Positions 63,099 to 64,000 of a DNA stretch of 64,000 nt are shown piece by piece. Positions within the stretch are counted from its first letter, which is position 1. Each line of letters starts with the position of its first letter. A program made the translations under genes and the position numbers. Source of the stretch: Silvibacterium dinghuense (GTDB taxonomy: Bacteria; Acidobacteriota; Terriglobia; Terriglobales; Acidobacteriaceae); assembly GCF_004123295.1 (NCBI RefSeq), contig NZ_SDMK01000001.1:1798001-1862000 (forward strand), read 5' to 3'. The notes below the pieces were generated by a model that saw only the letters and a program-made list of their open reading frames with translations, had not been told where the DNA came from and did not search any database.

Positions 63099-64000
63099 AT
63101 GGCCGGACAACGGCTCCGTGCTCTTTTATCTGCGGCTCTGCGAGCGTGTCTTCCCGCTCTTTCTGTCATTGCACTCCTTCTGAACTCGATTCCCGCACAC
63201 GCCGCCAGCGGAGGCAGCATCTCCGGCACAGTCACGGACTCCACCGGCGCCGTCATCGTGGGAGCCTCGCTCAAGCTCATCAACACCGCGCAGCAGACCG
63301 CTTGGCAGGCCTCGTCCGACAAGCAGGGACTCTACTCCTTCCCCGACCTTCCCGTAGGCCACTACGATCTCACCATCACCGCGGCCGGCTTTACCACGCA
63401 GAAAAAGACGGCCATCTCGGTCGATACCGATGCGGCTATCCGCCTCGATGTAGTGCTCGCCGTCGGCAGCCAGACTGACACCATCTCAGTCACCAGCGAT
63501 ACCGGCGCGCAGGTGGAAACAAGTTCGACGCATCTTGGCGAAGTCGTCTCTGGCGCACAGATGACGGCGCTGCCACTCAACGGCAGAAGTTATACTGACC
63601 TGCTCGCCATCCAGCCCGGCGTCGCGCCCATCTCCACGCTGCTTGCGAGCTCGGTCATCATGGCCGGCGTCACCGGCAGCCTCGACCCCTCCGGCGATCT
63701 GAATCCCGGCAACCTCTCGATCAATGGCCAGCGCGAGTCCTCGAACGGCTTTCTGGTGAACGGCATCGACGTGCAGGAGCACATGAACGGCGGCACGTCG
63801 ATCATTCCCAATCTCGATTCGATCGATGAATTTCGCGTGTTAACCAATAATTTCGATCCGGAATACGGCAACTATAACGGCGGCATGGTGACCGTCGTCA
63901 GCAAGTCCGGCGCCGGCCAGTTCCACGGCGAAGCCTTCGAATTCCTGCGCAACACCGATCTCGATGCGCGCGGCTACTTCGACCCCACGCGTCCCGCTTT
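63099..64000 (+). CDS. TonB-dependent receptor, Oar/Cna type, cobalamin-regulated (N-terminal part)
   Basis: The first 300 residues are visible and the rest lies past the right edge. A signal peptide (LSVIALLLNSIPAHAAS) precedes a carboxypeptidase-like domain (GSISGTVTDSTGAVIVGASL, YSFPDLPVGHYDLTITAAGF). The plug follows (GAQMTALPLNGRSYTDLLAI, SINGQRESSNGFLVNGIDV, EFRVLTNNFDPEYGNYNGGMV). The start at 63099 has no strong ribosome-binding site, only GCGAGG ten bases upstream. Under a cobalamin riboswitch, it is likely the outer-membrane corrinoid transporter that feeds the btuF/btuC/btuD-like system, playing the part of BtuB. Confidence 0.9.
   Translation, partial: MAGQRLRALLSAALRACLPALSVIALLLNSIPAHAASGGSISGTVTDSTGAVIVGASLKLINTAQQTAWQASSDKQGLYSFPDLPVGHYDLTITAAGFTTQKKTAISVDTDAAIRLDVVLAVGSQTDTISVTSDTGAQVETSSTHLGEVVSGAQMTALPLNGRSYTDLLAIQPGVAPISTLLASSVIMAGVTGSLDPSGDLNPGNLSINGQRESSNGFLVNGIDVQEHMNGGTSIIPNLDSIDEFRVLTNNFDPEYGNYNGGMVTVVSKSGAGQFHGEAFEFLRNTDLDARGYFDPTRPA

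Overview
The window looks like a chromosomal segment of an acidobacterium, probably family Acidobacteriaceae (inference). The evidence is high GC, three large outer-membrane receptors of the Oar/Cna type (an N-terminal carboxypeptidase-like beta-sandwich followed by a TonB-type barrel), a plant-polysaccharide locus built on such a receptor instead of a SusC/SusD pair, and intergenic regions full of short palindromic repeats. I saw no rRNA, tRNA, CRISPR array, intact transposase or prophage.

Layout. Positions 1-14.6 kb hold mostly housekeeping genes: a serine hydrolase cut by the left edge, serB, a phosphodiesterase, an AIM24-like protein, an aldo/keto reductase pair, an Nramp transporter, purD, a pseudokinase-SPOR protein and tyrS. 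From 14.6 to 46.6 kb there is a nearly continuous pectin/rhamnogalacturonan and L-rhamnose catabolic region. It has two TonB-type receptors, two GH28 enzymes, two CE12 acetylesterases, a GH105/88 hydrolase, an oligogalacturonate lyase, a GH106 rhamnosidase and kduI/kduD. It also has rhamnose uptake (rhaT), isomerase, kinase and a fused rhamnulose-phosphate aldolase/dehydrogenase, plus a regulator that joins an IclR-type helix-turn-helix to a periplasmic-binding-protein fold. Together these would deacetylate and depolymerise rhamnogalacturonan, take up the products, and feed the uronate and rhamnose branches.

Positions 47-52.3 kb hold an ion-transport group: a duplicated-permease anion-type ABC system without a binding protein, a CDF metal exporter and an MgtC-like protein, with a CsoR/RcnR-like operator candidate upstream of the CDF gene. 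Positions 52.3-64 kb form a cobalt/cobalamin region. A seven-gene minus-strand operon (cbtB, cbtA, btuF-, btuD- and btuC-like genes, cobN, chlD-like) is headed by a cobalamin riboswitch with a good sigma-70 promoter. Divergent from it lie a histidine-phosphatase-fold gene, a second cobalamin riboswitch and a TonB-type receptor that runs off the right edge. Because cobN is accompanied only by a fused AAA-VWA gene and no separate small chelatase subunit, this locus fits the class in which programmed frameshifting in chlD has been proposed.

Intergenic spaces carry several families of repeats: REP/BIME-like elements, hairpins followed by GGGGCACCC, a repeat that runs from CCGCAGGT to GGGATGACA, a 272-bp element with 21-bp terminal inverted repeats flanked by TA, and a 110-bp three-layer palindrome. 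Start sites were chosen from ribosome-binding sites, family length and stop/start overlaps. Functions are assigned from recognisable motifs, not from searches.
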